From Candidatus Frackibacter sp. WG13 (GTDB lineage Bacteria; Bacillota; Halanaerobiia; Halobacteroidales; Acetohalobiaceae), in assembly GCF_900114655.1 (NCBI RefSeq), contig NZ_FOTT01000011.1, positions 1-64,000 on the forward strand: 64,000 nt of DNA, in the 5' to 3' direction. The notes below the pieces were generated by a model that saw only the letters and a program-made list of their open reading frames with translations, did no database searches and was not told the origin of the DNA. The translations under genes were made by a program, and so were the position numbers. Of the stretch, positions 6,322 to 14,931 are shown one piece after another; position 1 is the stretch's first letter, and each line of letters begins with the position of its first letter.

Positions 6322-7356
6322 ATGAAGAAAACTAGAAAAAATACATATTTAATACTAATATTACTAGTCATTATGTTAATTCCATTAGTTAATAATACAA
6401 AACCTGTGAAAGGTAAAGAGATAAAACAAGTTACAAGTTCAAAAGAATGCAAATTATGTCATGTACAATTATATTTTAATTGGAGTAAGACTCCTCATTA
6501 TCAAGGTTTTAAAGAATTATCTTCATCTCCAAAGTTTGATTATCGTAGTGAGTGTGAAGTTTGTCATAATACTCATGCAAAAAGAGATGAAATTTTAATT
6601 CCTGTTTCTTTTCAGGAAGCTAATCAAAAGTGTGGTGATAAGTGTCACTTTAAGAGTAATAATTTTCATAATGGTGAACAGATTACAACTATTAAAGAAA
6701 AAGATTGGTTAGAAAGTAATCATGGGCAAGGTAATGTAGCCTGTACACAATGTCATAGGCAGCATCAATCTGAAGATCAAAATTTGCAGAGTAGAGAGTT
6801 TTGTTTAAATTGCCATGGCCCAACAAATGTAATTTCATATTCTAATAAGACTAAAGAACATTATGCAGAAAAGAATTGTATAAATTGTCATAATCCACAT
6901 AAGAATTCATTAGATTTAAATTTATTCAAACGGAAGTATAGACATTATCCAGTAGCTAAAAATAAATGTTTTGAATGCCATAGTCCTCATAAGGCTTTTG
7001 GTGAAAAATTAACCAAAAACTCTGGTAATAATGTATGTTATAAGTGTCATGGTGCAAAGGAGTATGTCTTTACCAAAACAGGTCATGCTAAGGCTCAAGG
7101 GATAATAGGTAAGGGGTTATGTATTAATTGTCATACGCCACATAGTGCTGAGTATCAACCTTTATTGAGAAAAGAGATATCTAAGCTATGTCGATCTTGT
7201 CATGTTAACTATGGACCGCATCATTTTTTAGGAAATATTGAATTACAAAAAGAGATAGACTGTCTTACATGCCACTATCCTCATGGTGGAGCTAACAAGG
7301 CATCTTTAAAGATAAAAGCTCAGAACATATGTAAACAATGTCATGAACAATCATGA
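6322..7356 (+). CDS. Exported multihaem cytochrome, 11 CXXCH motifs (MtrA/DmsE-like)
   Basis: The protein has 344 residues. A signal peptide (YLILILLVIMLIPLV) is followed by CXXCH motifs spread evenly to the C-terminus: CKLCH, CEVCH, CTQCH, CLNCH, CINCH, CFECH, CYKCH, CINCH, CRSCH, CLTCH and CKQCH. A twelfth site, CGDKCH, has three residues between the cysteines. Size and haem density recall periplasmic decahaem cytochromes of the MtrA/DmsE type, which pass electrons into an outer-membrane barrel. I chose the ATG at 6322 over 6319 for spacing from GGAGGGGG. It is followed by an NHL-propeller gene 48 bases on. The MtrA link is inferred from layout. Confidence 0.85.
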   Translation: MKKTRKNTYLILILLVIMLIPLVNNTKPVKGKEIKQVTSSKECKLCHVQLYFNWSKTPHYQGFKELSSSPKFDYRSECEVCHNTHAKRDEILIPVSFQEANQKCGDKCHFKSNNFHNGEQITTIKEKDWLESNHGQGNVACTQCHRQHQSEDQNLQSREFCLNCHGPTNVISYSNKTKEHYAEKNCINCHNPHKNSLDLNLFKRKYRHYPVAKNKCFECHSPHKAFGEKLTKNSGNNVCYKCHGAKEYVFTKTGHAKAQGIIGKGLCINCHTPHSAEYQPLLRKEISKLCRSCHVNYGPHHFLGNIELQKEIDCLTCHYPHGGANKASLKIKAQNICKQCHEQS

Positions 7357-7404
7357 AAATGAATTAGTTAGACTAAAAAATATATTTATAGCGAGGGGTG
7401 AATT

Positions 7405-8562
7405 ATGAATATACACATTACAAATAGAAGACGACTGAATAATATTTTTGTACTGGGATTAGTAATAGGAATTATCTTTTTAAGTTTGAATACTCCGGTA
7501 TTAGCTAAGGATAATGATACAGATGAACAAGTAGTAAAAAAGAATAAACAAGAGGAGAAAATGGATGAAGTTTATGTACAGGATCGCATGAAAGCATTAG
7601 CAATTACATATGGTAGTACTCGGGAAAAAGGGATTTTGGCAAGTATTAAGAGATTCTTTGTAGGCTCTAAACCTCTAGTTGAGTTTAATAAACCTTTTGG
7701 AATTGCAGTAGATAATTCAACAGGTAAGTTTTACGTAACAGATGCTGTTAAGAGTGAAATACTAGTATTTAATGCCGATGGCTCTTATCTCAAGAAGATT
7801 GGAGTAAAGAGATTAGAGAATCCAACTGGTATTGATATAATTAAAGATAAGATTTATGTTTCTAATTCTACCAAAAATCGAATTACTATATTTAATACAA
7901 AGGGAAAATTTATTAATGAATTTGGTTATATAACAGATAAAAAAGATATAAAAAGACTTAAAAGACCAACAGGTTTAGCAATTGATGAGAAGAGAAAGCG
8001 AGTCTATGTGGCAGATACAAGAGGCCATAATATACAGGTTTATAATTTAAAAGGAAAATTACTTAAGGTAATTGGTAAACAACGAGGTAATATTCATGGA
8101 ACATTTAATTATCCAATTGCGGTTGCTGTAGATCAAAAAGGAAAAATCTACGTAGGAGATACTCTTAATTATCGAGTGCAAATTCTAAATTCAAAAGGAG
8201 AGTTTGTTAGACAGATTGATGGTGGTCCTGGTCAAACTTTAGGAAGTTTGCCACGGGCAAAAGGTATTGCTATCGATAATAAAGGTCGAACTTATATAAC
8301 TGATGGTTACTTGCAGGTTGTACAGATATTTAATCAAAAAGGCAAGTTAACCTCTTTCTTTGGTCGACCTGGTGTAAGTGATAAGCAGTTTCGATTGCCA
8401 GCAGAAATAGAGATTGATGATCAAGGTCGAATATATATTGTTGATACTATGAATAGAAGAGTACAGGTATTAAAGCTCCAACCTCCAAAGAAAGAAGATA
8501 AATCTAATAAGAATAAAGATGTTAAACAAAAGAAGTCTGATAATAAATCTGACAATAACTAA
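7405..8562 (+). CDS. Exported NHL-repeat beta-propeller protein
   Basis: The protein has 385 residues. The signal peptide (IFVLGLVIGIIFLSL) ends near VLA. From about residue 88 to 355 there are six NHL-type repeats with the recurring pattern PFGIAVD...KFYVTDA...I.VFN.DG, consistent with a six-bladed propeller. The C-terminal 25 residues are Lys/Asn/Asp-rich and disordered. NHL propellers usually bind proteins or glycans, so a scaffold role for the cytochromes is possible. A paralogue lies at 13781-14881 with similar repeats, and each precedes a cytochrome with a shared haem module. Confidence 0.88.
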   Translation: MNIHITNRRRLNNIFVLGLVIGIIFLSLNTPVLAKDNDTDEQVVKKNKQEEKMDEVYVQDRMKALAITYGSTREKGILASIKRFFVGSKPLVEFNKPFGIAVDNSTGKFYVTDAVKSEILVFNADGSYLKKIGVKRLENPTGIDIIKDKIYVSNSTKNRITIFNTKGKFINEFGYITDKKDIKRLKRPTGLAIDEKRKRVYVADTRGHNIQVYNLKGKLLKVIGKQRGNIHGTFNYPIAVAVDQKGKIYVGDTLNYRVQILNSKGEFVRQIDGGPGQTLGSLPRAKGIAIDNKGRTYITDGYLQVVQIFNQKGKLTSFFGRPGVSDKQFRLPAEIEIDDQGRIYIVDTMNRRVQVLKLQPPKKEDKSNKNKDVKQKKSDNKSDNN

Positions 8563-8581
8563 GTTTTAAATTTTATATAGC

Positions 8582-8629
8582 TTTTGCCTATTTGTCTAGA
8601 GATGGTAGAGTATCTCTAGACAGGCAAAA
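8582..8629 (+). promoter_or_regulatory. Strong hairpin in the leader of the four-haem cytochrome gene
   Basis: TGTCTAGAGAT (8593-8603) pairs perfectly with ATCTCTAGACA (8612-8622). The stem is extended by TTTTGCC (8582-8588) with GGCAAAA (8623-8629) across a 4-base bulge. There is no T tract on either side, so it is unlikely to terminate. It lies 20 bases before the ribosome site of the next gene and may be an mRNA processing or stabilising element. Confidence 0.55.
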
Positions 8630-8660
8630 ATCTATCCCAGTATAGAAAGGAGGTGAGATT

Positions 8661-9482
8661 ATGAAGAAGCTAGGAGTTCTTTTCCTATCTGCTTTGGTAA
8701 TAGCTCTATTTGCCATACCAGCAGCAGCTGCTGATGCTACTTTGGATACTGATGGTACTTACGGAATCGATGGTTCTGGCCATGATTTCAGTATAGATCA
8801 GGATTCAGCTGCATTAGGGACTACTGGTAACGGTTATGATGTTCTAACTGGTGCTGATATCTCTTGTGTAGGATGCCACGTTCCTCACAACACTAATTCA
8901 GAGGAAGAAGGAGCTTTATTCAGTGATTACTATAATGGTTCTGGTACTACTACTGATGCAGCTTTGACTCCTCCAGGCAAATTATATAACTTTGCAGAGT
9001 TCAGTACTGCTACAAAGTTATGTATGAGCTGTCACGATGGTACTATGACAGTACCTCAAACAGCAGGTACTACTACTGAAGACACTAGTACTGCTGGTAA
9101 CGCTGGAGGTCAAGTTACTTTAGCAGAGAACGTCATTACTCGAGACTTAAATGATGATCACCCAGTAGGTATCCAGTATGAACCTGGAAGATTCAGAGGT
9201 ATTACAACAACTTCTTGGGGTGCTAAGATGGTTGACTTAAACCCAGGTGATGAATCTTTCGCTTTATTAAGTGAAAGTGTGAGTGGAACATATGACGATA
9301 TAGTTAGTTGCTATACTTGTCACGATCCACACTTAGACCTTGATGGTATGGCAGGAGACGAAGACTCTTTCTTAAGAGTTAAGCCTGCACAAGCTTGGGC
9401 ACAGTCACCAGTAGATATAGCTACCTTCCAAGAAGGTGGGCATGCTGCTGAGAACCTTTGTATCCAGTGTCACCAGAAGTAA
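8661..9482 (+). CDS. Exported four-haem cytochrome, candidate extracellular filament subunit
   Basis: The protein has 273 residues with a clear signal peptide (LGVLFLSALVIALFAIPAAA) and a mature chain rich in Gly, Thr, Ser and Asp. Four CXXCH motifs: CVGCH, CMSCH, CYTCH and CIQCH. Five further His (GHDF, VPHN, DDHPV, DPHL, GGHA) can supply distal ligands. The order CVGCHVPH, CMSCHDGT, NDDHPVG, CYTCHDPH also occurs in the first part of the 15-haem cytochrome at 14932-17106. The ribosome site AAAGGAGGTGAG is near perfect, and the codons are richer in AAC, ATC, TTC and GAC than those of its neighbours, so very high expression is likely. Four haems, small size and abundance recall OmcE-type filament cytochromes; polymerisation is inference. 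An intrinsic terminator follows. Confidence 0.85.
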   Translation: MKKLGVLFLSALVIALFAIPAAAADATLDTDGTYGIDGSGHDFSIDQDSAALGTTGNGYDVLTGADISCVGCHVPHNTNSEEEGALFSDYYNGSGTTTDAALTPPGKLYNFAEFSTATKLCMSCHDGTMTVPQTAGTTTEDTSTAGNAGGQVTLAENVITRDLNDDHPVGIQYEPGRFRGITTTSWGAKMVDLNPGDESFALLSESVSGTYDDIVSCYTCHDPHLDLDGMAGDEDSFLRVKPAQAWAQSPVDIATFQEGGHAAENLCIQCHQK

Positions 9483-9537
9483 AATTAATTAAATTATAAG
9501 TGCTTATTATAAGTGCTTATTAAAGCTGGACTTAACT

Positions 9538-9562
9538 AAAGGGCTCTTTTAGAGCCCTTTAG
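9538..9562 (+). terminator. Hairpin terminator after the four-haem cytochrome gene
   Basis: AAAGGGCTCT (9538-9547) pairs with AGAGCCCTTT (9551-9560) around three T. The tail after it is only weakly T-rich. A tandem 13-base repeat (TATAAGTGCTTAT twice) lies just before it, at about 9496-9521. Confidence 0.65.
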
Positions 9563-9773
9563 CCCTTTAAATGCTATATTTTGAATATTATATTGTATTA
9601 GTTTTAATAACTTATTATGTATTATATATCTAAATTGTTACGAAACTATGATATAAATATTATGAATTTATGAATTAATAATGTTTAAATGTATTTTTAT
9701 AATAAAATAACCAAAAAAGTAATACAAAAAATAAGAAATTAGACTAATTAATCTTTAGATTGGAGGTAATATT

Positions 9774-11609
9774 TTGAAAGAGATTAATAAGTATCAGAAT
9801 TATTTATACTTAGCACCTATCGCTTTTATAATTAGTATTATTCCTTTGATAGTATATTTGAAGAAAGTCCGATTACAATATTTTTTACTTAGATACTGGA
9901 CAGGTACCAAATTTAATTGGGATTATTTTTCTTATTATAAGATGGTGTGGTTTTTAATAGTTACTGCTGTTGCTATAATATTATTTATTGTTTATTTAAG
10001 AAAGAGTAATAAATTAAAAAAGACTTATTATTATCTACCTTTAGGAATCTATGCTTTTTTTATTATAATTTCTACATTTTTATCGGAATATAAAGTAATT
10101 GCTTTTTTTGGATTTCCGGATCGTTATGAAGGAATGTTTGTTTTACTTTCATATTTGGTTATAACCTTTATTACAATAAATTTAGTTAATACTAAGCAAG
10201 ATATAAAATTTTTAGTAGGGTCTCTATTAATGTCTGCTTTTATTTTAGGTATTTTAGGTATTTTTCAGTATTTTGGTTTAGATTTTTTTAAGACATTAAC
10301 AGGACAGTTATTAATTATGCCTGATACATTACATACTGCCGCAGGAACAATAGATACTAAATTTCCTCCAAATACTATATATGCTACTCTGTATAATCCC
10401 AATTATGTTGGGAGTTATATGGTTATCTTATTTAGTTTTACTTTAGGATTATATATTTTAATTAAGAATAAGAAGTATAAATTAATGGTGGGTATCTTTA
10501 ATATTTTGATATTTGCTAATTGGCTTGGTTCTCGTTCACGGGCAGGAATAGTCGGTGGCTTTTTTGCAATATTACTTTTAATTATATTATTATATCAAAG
10601 AATAGTTAAGGATTACAAGTATGTTTTAGGAATTATTTGTTGTTTTATTGTAGTATTTAGCATTATGAATTATGCAGCTAATGGTGATTTAGGAAGTGAG
10701 TTATTATCCCTAGGAAAAGAGACTAGGATGGTTTTTGGTGAAGGTAAAGTAAGTAACCTTAAAGATATCGAAATGAATGATAATAGATTATCTATCATAA
10801 CAGAGACAGAAACGTTAAATGTTGTTTTAAAAGAGAATAATTATTTAAAATTTTATAATCAGCTTAACGAAGAGATTTTTTATTCATCTTCTAGATATCC
10901 AGATCCTTATGAAGAGGGGGAATATGTAAATGTAATTAAGCTTCATGACCGGCAGTATAAAAATTATCATTTTACATATGTACCGAGAAAAGACCTACTT
11001 CACTTCGAATACGATAAGCTCTTTGGTAATAAAAGAATGAAAGTTAATTTTAAATTGACTGAAAAAGGCTTGCGAATTATGGGAATAAAAAGGAATTTAT
11101 ATAAACTGAAGGAGATAGAACATTGGGGGTTTAAGAATAAAGAGCGTTTAGGATCAGGGCGTGGATTTATTTGGTCTAGATCACTTCCAATATTGAAAGA
11201 TACTTTTATTACTGGGTATGGTCCTGACACTTTTGCTCTTTATTTTCCACAGAATGATTTTATCGGTAAGCTTAAGACATTTGGTAATGTATTGCAGATT
11301 GTAGACAAGCCTCATAATCTATATTTACAGATCGCAATTAATACTGGACTAGTCTCACTTTTAGCTGTTTTATCTTTATTTATTTTCTATTTTATATCAA
11401 GTATTAAGCTTTATTGGCAGATAGAATTAAATGATACTTATACTATAGTTGGCTTCGGAGTCTTAGTTGCTTTTACAGGTTATATTACAACAGGATTCTT
11501 TAATGATAGTGTAATTTCTGTTGCACCTATCTTTTGGGTATTATTAGGGTTAGGAATAAGCATTAATTTAAAGATAAAAGAAGTTTATAGTGAAGAATTA
11601 AATAAATGA
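9774..11609 (+). CDS. O-antigen ligase / O-oligosaccharyltransferase-like membrane protein
   Basis: The protein has 611 residues and about a dozen membrane segments. WzyC-type motifs are visible: PDRYEGMFVLLSYLV near 115, NPNYVGSYMVILF near 215, NWLGSRSRAGI near 255, and KPHNLYLQIAINTGL in the last third, the usual loop with the catalytic His. Between about residues 305 and 480 there is an unusually long external, beta-rich segment. The family joins polysaccharide to lipid A core, to another lipid, or (PglL type) to protein. Start is TTG at 9774 behind GGAGGT. Lying inside the cytochrome island, it may attach glycan to the cytochromes or to a matrix polymer. Substrate cannot be told from sequence. 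Confidence 0.8.
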   Translation: MKEINKYQNYLYLAPIAFIISIIPLIVYLKKVRLQYFLLRYWTGTKFNWDYFSYYKMVWFLIVTAVAIILFIVYLRKSNKLKKTYYYLPLGIYAFFIIISTFLSEYKVIAFFGFPDRYEGMFVLLSYLVITFITINLVNTKQDIKFLVGSLLMSAFILGILGIFQYFGLDFFKTLTGQLLIMPDTLHTAAGTIDTKFPPNTIYATLYNPNYVGSYMVILFSFTLGLYILIKNKKYKLMVGIFNILIFANWLGSRSRAGIVGGFFAILLLIILLYQRIVKDYKYVLGIICCFIVVFSIMNYAANGDLGSELLSLGKETRMVFGEGKVSNLKDIEMNDNRLSIITETETLNVVLKENNYLKFYNQLNEEIFYSSSRYPDPYEEGEYVNVIKLHDRQYKNYHFTYVPRKDLLHFEYDKLFGNKRMKVNFKLTEKGLRIMGIKRNLYKLKEIEHWGFKNKERLGSGRGFIWSRSLPILKDTFITGYGPDTFALYFPQNDFIGKLKTFGNVLQIVDKPHNLYLQIAINTGLVSLLAVLSLFIFYFISSIKLYWQIELNDTYTIVGFGVLVAFTGYITTGFFNDSVISVAPIFWVLLGLGISINLKIKEVYSEELNK

Positions 11610-11727
11610 CATTTATGATCTATTAAGTAGCATTGAAAGGGCACTATTAATTATATTACTAAATAATCGGGTTAAAGTTAGAAATTCAAATTTAGAAAGG
11701 ATAAGATAATATGAGGAGTATGCTATT

Positions 11728-13686
11728 ATGAAGAGAAATTTTACAATTATAAGAATTATATTAATAGTTCTGATTAGCATATTATTAACTCAGAATACTT
11801 TAGCTCGTGGTCTAGATCTTCAAGGTTATTTAAGATGGAAAAGCGATTATAGGAAGAATAAAGATGGAGCTAGTGATTATAATGCATATAGTGATTATAG
11901 CCTTGAACTTGGGAAGGCAGGGGTGCTTTTTATACCACAGATAGGTTATTATGATTTTGGCTTAAATTATCGCGACTATCTTTATAAATCCGAAGGATTA
12001 GAGCCTAAAGTAACTGGTTATCATCTTAATACTGATCTGTTTCCGATGAGTCCTATGTCTTTAGGCTTAAATACAAGTAAAAGTAAACGAGAATACAAAA
12101 CGGATAAGATAACATCTCCTGTGGATACCATATCTAAAAGTTCTTCGGTTTCTTTATCCAGTCCTTTACCTTTTGGATTGCGGTTCCAGACAGAATTGAA
12201 GAAAAAACAAAATTTTGATGTAAAAAAGGCAAAGATAAATGATAAAAATTATGAATATGATCTGTCTTTAAATAAGAATTTATCTTTTGGAGAGTATAGA
12301 GATACTGCTTTCTTAAATACTAAAATAACTGGTAAATATAATAAAATGTTTACAAAAGATTTAATTAATAATAAAACTAAGAATAAATTTATCAATAGAT
12401 ATATTTCTATTAATAATTATTTTCATAAAGATTGGTTCTCTCTGTCTGATATTGATGGTGTATATTATATTACTGACCGTAAGAAGAAACGGAATATTGG
12501 TTATAATTTACGTACTAAATGGCAACCATTAAAGTATTTAGAAACACAAGTAAGTCATAAAAAAAGAATTGAGAAGGAGGAGATAGAGGAGGATAGCTAT
12601 ATCTTTGAAGATTCAAATACCGAATCAACAGTAGCATTTACTGCTACTCCTTATCCAATTTTGAGTTTTAATGGTGAGATTAATAAAATAGATTCGAAAA
12701 AAAGAGCTGGACTTGCTTCAAATGATTTAATAATAGAATTAGGCTTTGATACTTCATATTGGAAGGAAGCACCAATTGAATTTGATATATCTAGCACCAG
12801 TCAAGAGACTTTTGATCAAATAAATAATCTTAGAATCAACAGACAGGAGAATGTAGAATTAAGTTTGGAGAGTAACCTAAATTTTAAAGATATTAATTCT
12901 AAAGTTAATTTTTCTAATAATAGTAATAAAGAGTTCGAAACAGGGTATAAAGTATTTGAAAAACAGAATACTAGCTTATCATTAGAAGATAATCTCTATG
13001 ATATTGAATCTATTTTAAAGATTTCTAATAGCACTCAAAAAAGATTTAATAAGAATTATAAAATATCTAGTCAACAACAGACGTCTTTAAGTTTAGATTT
13101 AGATAAAGAATTTGTAAATCTTTATTTTGGTAATTTTACTCTTGAGTCTTCTTATAACCAAAATATTAAATGGAAAAAAGAGATTAAAGATGAAGTAATT
13201 AAAAATAGAAGAACTGATGTTACTCAGAAATTTAGTGCTGAGCTTAATTATCAGCGTTATTTAACTAAAAATTTATATTTTAATGGAAGAACTGAGTATG
13301 ATTCTAATCTAAAAGATTTTGAATATAAACCTAATTATGACTTAGATTTATTATATAATCCTACTTATAGTGATTTAAAATTTAAATTAGGAGTAGAAGG
13401 TTACCATGAAGATGAAGAAGATAATATAGGTGAAAAGGTAAAAAATTATCGTCAATGGGAAGGTGAAATTAGTTATTCCAAAGGATGGTCACAATTGAGT
13501 ATGAATCTGTGGCAAGATAATGATTTTGTAGCAGATAAATGGGATAGGAGTATTAATCTCAATGTGAGGTATCGTTATCGATCTATAGTATTAAAATTAG
13601 ATGTATCATGGCGAGAAACAGGTGGTAATACTTATAATCCAGGTGATACTTTAGAGGTAACTACTGGTATAACACGTTACTTTTAA
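11728..13686 (+). CDS. Large outer-membrane beta-barrel protein, candidate conduit porin
   Basis: The protein has 652 residues. The signal peptide (IIRIILIVLISILLT) is cleaved near TLA-RG. The mature chain is made of alternating-polarity strands with many Tyr, Asn, Lys and Ser, and it ends GITRYF, the terminal-Phe signal typical of outer-membrane barrels. No Cys or haem motif was seen. Size suits a barrel of 20 or more strands, similar to MtrB-type sheaths. Internal similarity is visible (repeats around KQNTSLSLEDN and QQTSLSLDLD). It sits between the O-antigen-ligase-like gene and an NHL propeller in the cytochrome island, suggesting it houses a cytochrome across the outer membrane. The family is unassigned. 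Confidence 0.75.
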   Translation: MKRNFTIIRIILIVLISILLTQNTLARGLDLQGYLRWKSDYRKNKDGASDYNAYSDYSLELGKAGVLFIPQIGYYDFGLNYRDYLYKSEGLEPKVTGYHLNTDLFPMSPMSLGLNTSKSKREYKTDKITSPVDTISKSSSVSLSSPLPFGLRFQTELKKKQNFDVKKAKINDKNYEYDLSLNKNLSFGEYRDTAFLNTKITGKYNKMFTKDLINNKTKNKFINRYISINNYFHKDWFSLSDIDGVYYITDRKKKRNIGYNLRTKWQPLKYLETQVSHKKRIEKEEIEEDSYIFEDSNTESTVAFTATPYPILSFNGEINKIDSKKRAGLASNDLIIELGFDTSYWKEAPIEFDISSTSQETFDQINNLRINRQENVELSLESNLNFKDINSKVNFSNNSNKEFETGYKVFEKQNTSLSLEDNLYDIESILKISNSTQKRFNKNYKISSQQQTSLSLDLDKEFVNLYFGNFTLESSYNQNIKWKKEIKDEVIKNRRTDVTQKFSAELNYQRYLTKNLYFNGRTEYDSNLKDFEYKPNYDLDLLYNPTYSDLKFKLGVEGYHEDEEDNIGEKVKNYRQWEGEISYSKGWSQLSMNLWQDNDFVADKWDRSINLNVRYRYRSIVLKLDVSWRETGGNTYNPGDTLEVTTGITRYF

Positions 13687-13780
13687 TCTGTTGAATTTTG
13701 AAGTTTAACTAGACAATCGACTAATATTTAGATAATAATTACATATAAAAGTAACTAAAATATTTTTAGGAGGGAAGACA

Positions 13781-14881
13781 ATGAAAAATTATGATAAATA
13801 TAACTATGATTTTCTAACGTATATAACATTAATAATAACTGTAATTATAATAACTATTTTAAGTATAAGTATGGGCTTTCCTGTAAAAGTGAGTGCTGCT
13901 CAAGAGAAAAAAACAGATTTTCGTAAGTATTGGCCATCACCAAATAATGCTAAGATTAAATTTATACGTAGTATTTCTCATGCCCAACAATTAAAGCCTA
14001 AACAAGAAGAAAGTTTATGGGGTAAAATTGTAGACTTTCTTTTAGGACAGGAAGAGAGTAAAGCTAGATTAGAAAGACCTTTTGGTTTAAGTAGTTTCAA
14101 TAATGAATTATATATTGCAGACCCAACTGCCCAAGCAGTATATAAGATAGATTTTAATGAGCATAAAATGAAAAAAATTTTATATAAGAGTGAAGGGTCA
14201 TTCTTTTCTGGAGAAGGGAAGAAATATTTTGAAACGCCTATTGATGTAGTAGTGGATGGTAAAAAAATATTTGTTTCTGACTCTTCCCAACAAGAAGTTT
14301 TAGTTTTTTCTAATAAAGGTAAATTAATTAAACGATTAGGAGTTAAGAAATTTAAGAGACCTACAGGGTTAGGAATTGATAGAAAGCAGAATCGATTATA
14401 CATAGTTGATACTATAGAAAGTAGAGTTTATATTTATGATACTAATACTTATAAATTAATAAAAAGCTTTGGACAACGAGGAGTAAAAGCAGGGAGATTT
14501 AACTATCCAATTGATATTTCTGTAAAGAATGAAAAGGTGTATGTTAGTGATTCTATGAATTTTAGAGTACAAATTTTTGATTTAAAAGGCAATTTTATTT
14601 CCAAGTTTGGTGATTTAGGAGATAGTTCAGGTAGGTTTGCCCGACCAAAAGGACTAGCTGTTGATAGTGATGGACATATTTATGTAGTTGATACTTTATT
14701 TGGAGTTGTGCAAATCTTTAATGAACAAGGACAGTTATTATTAATCTTAGGGGAGAAAGGGACGGACTTAGGTGAATTTTGGTTGCCAACGGGAATTTAT
14801 ATTGATCAACAGAATAAGATTTATGTAGCTGATTCACATAATCACCGAATACAGATATTTAAATATTTAGGTAAGCAATAA
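13781..14881 (+). CDS. Second exported NHL-repeat beta-propeller protein
   Basis: The protein has 366 residues with one N-terminal hydrophobic segment (ITLIITVIIITILSI), probably a signal peptide ending at VSA. NHL repeats run from about residue 98 to 362 (FGLSSFNNELYIADP, PIDISVKNEKVYVSD, GLAVDSDGHIYVVD and similar). It resembles the protein at 7405-8562, including the FNYPI-V-V and RVQI-N blade edges, but lacks the charged tail. RBS AGGAGGG precedes the ATG. The 15-haem cytochrome follows closely, so the propeller-then-cytochrome order occurs twice in this island. Confidence 0.88.
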   Translation: MKNYDKYNYDFLTYITLIITVIIITILSISMGFPVKVSAAQEKKTDFRKYWPSPNNAKIKFIRSISHAQQLKPKQEESLWGKIVDFLLGQEESKARLERPFGLSSFNNELYIADPTAQAVYKIDFNEHKMKKILYKSEGSFFSGEGKKYFETPIDVVVDGKKIFVSDSSQQEVLVFSNKGKLIKRLGVKKFKRPTGLGIDRKQNRLYIVDTIESRVYIYDTNTYKLIKSFGQRGVKAGRFNYPIDISVKNEKVYVSDSMNFRVQIFDLKGNFISKFGDLGDSSGRFARPKGLAVDSDGHIYVVDTLFGVVQIFNEQGQLLLILGEKGTDLGEFWLPTGIYIDQQNKIYVADSHNHRIQIFKYLGKQ

Positions 14882-14931
14882 GCGGCTAAAATACTAGAAA
14901 TTAGTATCAATATAATACTTTGGAAGAGGTG

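Noticed and set aside
8582-8629. Leader hairpin as an intrinsic terminator for the first NHL gene
   Set aside because: No run of T follows the stem in either direction, and a strong ribosome site follows immediately.
13978-14403. 141-codon frame on the - strand inside the second NHL propeller gene
   Set aside because: The + strand frame encodes clear NHL repeats; the antisense frame is a by-product.
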